The translations under genes were made by a program, and so were the position numbers. The notes beneath the pieces were generated by a model. It searched no databases, was not told the DNA's origin, and was given only the letters and a program-made list of their open reading frames with translations. Of a DNA stretch of 64,000 bases, positions 62,259 to 64,000 are shown piece by piece. This stretch comes from Stigmatella ashevillena (GTDB lineage Bacteria; Myxococcota; Myxococcia; Myxococcales; Myxococcaceae), in the NCBI RefSeq assembly GCF_028368975.1, contig NZ_JAQNDM010000002.1, forward strand, positions 310,001-374,000, read 5' to 3'. Within the stretch, counting starts at the first letter, position 1. Each line of letters opens with the position of its first letter.

Positions 62259-62555
62259 ATGCCCCGCCACGAGCCCAAAGCCCTGGAGGCCCTGCTGCCC
62301 CGTCTCCTGGCCCGTCTTGCCGAGGAGTCCGGCAAAGGCCAGTCCCTGATGCCCGTCTGGGCCGCGGCGGTCGGCCCTCAGATTGCCAAGCACACCTCTC
62401 CCTACGTCCTTCAAGGCGCCACGCTGGTGGTCACCGTGGAGAGCGCCGAGTGGGCCCAGACGCTGACGCGGGAACAGGCCTCTGTGTGTGAGCGGCTCAA
62501 CGAAAGGCTGGGGACTGGAAGGGTGACGGCGCTGTCCTTCCGGTTGCAAGGATGA
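62259..62555 (+). CDS. DUF721 / DciA-like protein
   Basis: 98 residues matching the DUF721 pattern: LLARLAEESGKGQSLMPVWA near the start, AVGPQIAKHTSPYVLQGATL, then VTVESAEWAQTLTREQASVC and a final strand. DciA proteins load the replicative helicase; the short DUF721-only form is common and its role less certain. The stop overlaps the next ATG (ATGA), so the CAP-domain gene is translationally coupled. Confidence 0.8.
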   Translation: MPRHEPKALEALLPRLLARLAEESGKGQSLMPVWAAAVGPQIAKHTSPYVLQGATLVVTVESAEWAQTLTREQASVCERLNERLGTGRVTALSFRLQG

Positions 62556-64000
62556 TGTTCGCTCTGGCGCTGACGGCCCTCGTCGCGGCCGCTCCCCTGT
62601 CCTCGGAGCCCTCGGAGTCCTCGGAGCCCTCGGAGTCCCTGGAGCAGCAAGCGATCCTCCACGTGGCCCGCGAGTTCGAGCGCGTGGGGCGCCGCCTGCC
62701 CGCGAAGGATCTCGCGCTGACCGAGGCCGCCCGAAGGCTCGCCCGGGAGGCGCTGGACCCCCAGGCGCCCTCCGGCGCGCCGGACCTGCTCGCGTTCACA
62801 TTGGCCCTCAGCGACTCGGGCAGCACCGATCCCAGCCCTCGCACCTTCTTCATTCGCGCCTGGGCCCACGCACACGCCATCGAGACCTTCCTGGCCCGCA
62901 CGGACATCAGCGCGGAGCCCGCGACCCATTTTGGCGTGGGCGTGGCCACCGTCGACGAGCGTGCTTCGCTCGTCCTGTTGCTCGCCGAGCGCAAGGCGGA
63001 GCTTCAGCGCTTCCCGCGCGCCTTCCCCCGCCCAGGCGTCTCCCAGATGCTGTGCGGTGCGCTGGTGCCCCCCCTGAACGCAGCGGAACTCTACCTCTCG
63101 CTGCCCGATGGCACCGTGAATCGCCTGGGGATGGCACGGCAGGACGGACCGGCCTTCTGTGCGCGGCTCGCGTTTCCCCAGAGCGGGGGCTACACCGTGG
63201 AGGTGTTGGGGAACGGGGCCAAGGGGCCCGAGGTCGTCGCGCTCTTTCTCGTGGATGTGGGCGGGCCGCGGGAGCGGGCCAGCGTCGAGGCGGTGGACGA
63301 GCCCACCACCCTCGCCGAGGCACGGCAGTTGATTCTGGCCCGCATCAACCGCCTGCGCCGGGCCCATCGCCTGAACCCGCTGGCCCCCGACAGCACCCTG
63401 GAAGGCGTGGCCCAGGCCTACAGCGAGCGCATGGCCCAGGAGGGTTTCTTCGCCCACGTGGCGCCCGATGGCTCGGACGTGCGCTCACGCATGGCCACCG
63501 CGGGCTCGGCCTACGGCAGCTTCGGGGAGAATCTGGGCTTGGCCGGGGGGCCCCTGGCCGCGCACGCGGGCATCGAGTACAGCCCTGGCCACCGCAGGAA
63601 CCTGCTCGCCCCGTCGTTCACGCACGCGGGCATCGGGGTGGTCTTCCAGACCGTGGACGGGCAGCCGCGGGCCCTCGTCACCGAGGTGTTCTCCGCCGCG
63701 CTGCTCGCCCCACCCGCGGATCCCCTCGAGGAGGCCTACAAGGCCATCGACGCCCGGCGCAAGAAATCCAAGCTGCCGCCCCTCGAACGCAGCGAGGTGT
63801 TGGAGCAGATTGCCCTGGACCACGTGCGCCGGGCGCTCCAACTGGACACGCCCAAGAAAAGCCTGCCCGGCTCTTCGCTGTACGAGCGCGTCTTCCAGGC
63901 CTTGCCAGAGATGGACGCCACCGTGGCGGACTTCTACGTGGCGGAGGCTCCCACCGCCCTGGCCGAGTCCAAGAACCTCTTGGAGGCTCGCCACAGACAG
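62552..64000 (+). CDS. Exported CAP (SCP/PR-1)-domain protein, partial at right edge
   Basis: 483 codons are visible from an ATG overlapping the DUF721 stop; the frame is still open at the window end. A short signal (MMFALALTALVAAAPL) is followed by a Ser/Glu microsatellite-encoded linker (SEPSESSEPSES). A region with a Cys pair and beta strands comes next, then the CAP domain: ARQLILARINRLRRAHRLNP, YSERMAQEGFFAHVAPDG, FGENLGLAG, YSPGHRRNLL and THAGIGVV. CAP proteins are secreted lipid- or protein-binding domains, and bacterial roles are poorly known. A further helical region lies beyond residue 390. Confidence 0.85.
   Translation, partial: MMFALALTALVAAAPLSSEPSESSEPSESLEQQAILHVAREFERVGRRLPAKDLALTEAARRLAREALDPQAPSGAPDLLAFTLALSDSGSTDPSPRTFFIRAWAHAHAIETFLARTDISAEPATHFGVGVATVDERASLVLLLAERKAELQRFPRAFPRPGVSQMLCGALVPPLNAAELYLSLPDGTVNRLGMARQDGPAFCARLAFPQSGGYTVEVLGNGAKGPEVVALFLVDVGGPRERASVEAVDEPTTLAEARQLILARINRLRRAHRLNPLAPDSTLEGVAQAYSERMAQEGFFAHVAPDGSDVRSRMATAGSAYGSFGENLGLAGGPLAAHAGIEYSPGHRRNLLAPSFTHAGIGVVFQTVDGQPRALVTEVFSAALLAPPADPLEEAYKAIDARRKKSKLPPLERSEVLEQIALDHVRRALQLDTPKKSLPGSSLYERVFQALPEMDATVADFYVAEAPTALAESKNLLEARHRQ

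Overview
This is 64 kb of high-GC bacterial chromosome that reads as a myxobacterium, probably Cystobacterineae (Stigmatella/Cystobacter/Archangium type). The pointers are a C-terminal MYXO-CTERM-like sorting tail, many outer-membrane lipoproteins, two Hanks-type Ser/Thr kinases, three FHA proteins (one a sigma-54 activator, one a diguanylate cyclase), a hybrid histidine kinase, a lipoprotein serpin, and strong G/C third-position bias. No rRNA, tRNA or CRISPR array was seen.

Layout. 1-3050: a translationally coupled ArsR / AHSA1 / UvrA-like operon, cut by the left edge, with a perfect palindromic operator. 3363-6587: an exported TPR-CHAT protein with ten exact 42-residue repeats. 6.7-13.2 kb: metabolic genes: an SDR, an operon of a HIT-deoxyribosyltransferase fusion, gpsA and a second HIT protein, a TauE/SafE permease, and a cysteine desulfurase with a ~50-residue insertion followed by a methyltransferase. 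13.2-16.1 kb: small secreted proteins and lipoproteins plus the stump of an alpha/beta hydrolase. 16.1-19.2 kb: a decayed accessory patch with an intact DUF5953-like gene, degenerate tandem repeats, a cyclophilin, an IS1182-like transposase remnant, and a second broken DUF5953-like copy in inverted orientation. 19.2-25 kb: hrpA, a ~160-bp inverted-repeat element, a heme-oxygenase-like gene with a Fur-box-like site but no proximal His ligand, and mltG.

25-36 kb: a hybrid sensor kinase, a membrane-anchored methyltransferase, an inhibitory-type serpin lipoprotein, and a three-gene operon encoding a trypsin-like protease, an FHA membrane protein and a 17-repeat ELWxxDGT surface protein. 36.3-43.1 kb: a kinase-MshEN-pseudoreceiver fusion, a zincin, a tiny ORF coupled to an XRE-cupin regulator, and a protein that is 42% methionine.

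43.2-50.3 kb: a signalling operon. A 37-residue phosphofructokinase remnant sits just upstream of a Pkn4-like kinase. Then follow a TPR membrane protein, an FHA-GAF-AAA-Fis sigma-54 activator and two lipoproteins, mostly joined by ATGA or TGATG overlaps. 50.3-64 kb: an NTF2-like protein, TPR and beta-barrel envelope proteins, mutL, an epimerase and an acyltransferase, an FHA-GGDEF cyclase, a large Cys-rich lipoprotein, and a DciA-like gene coupled to a CAP-domain protein that runs off the right edge.

Most gene joins are short overlaps or convergent hairpins. Protein families were assigned by eye from motifs. No database search was possible, so family names are recognition-based and the functions of hypothetical genes are left open.
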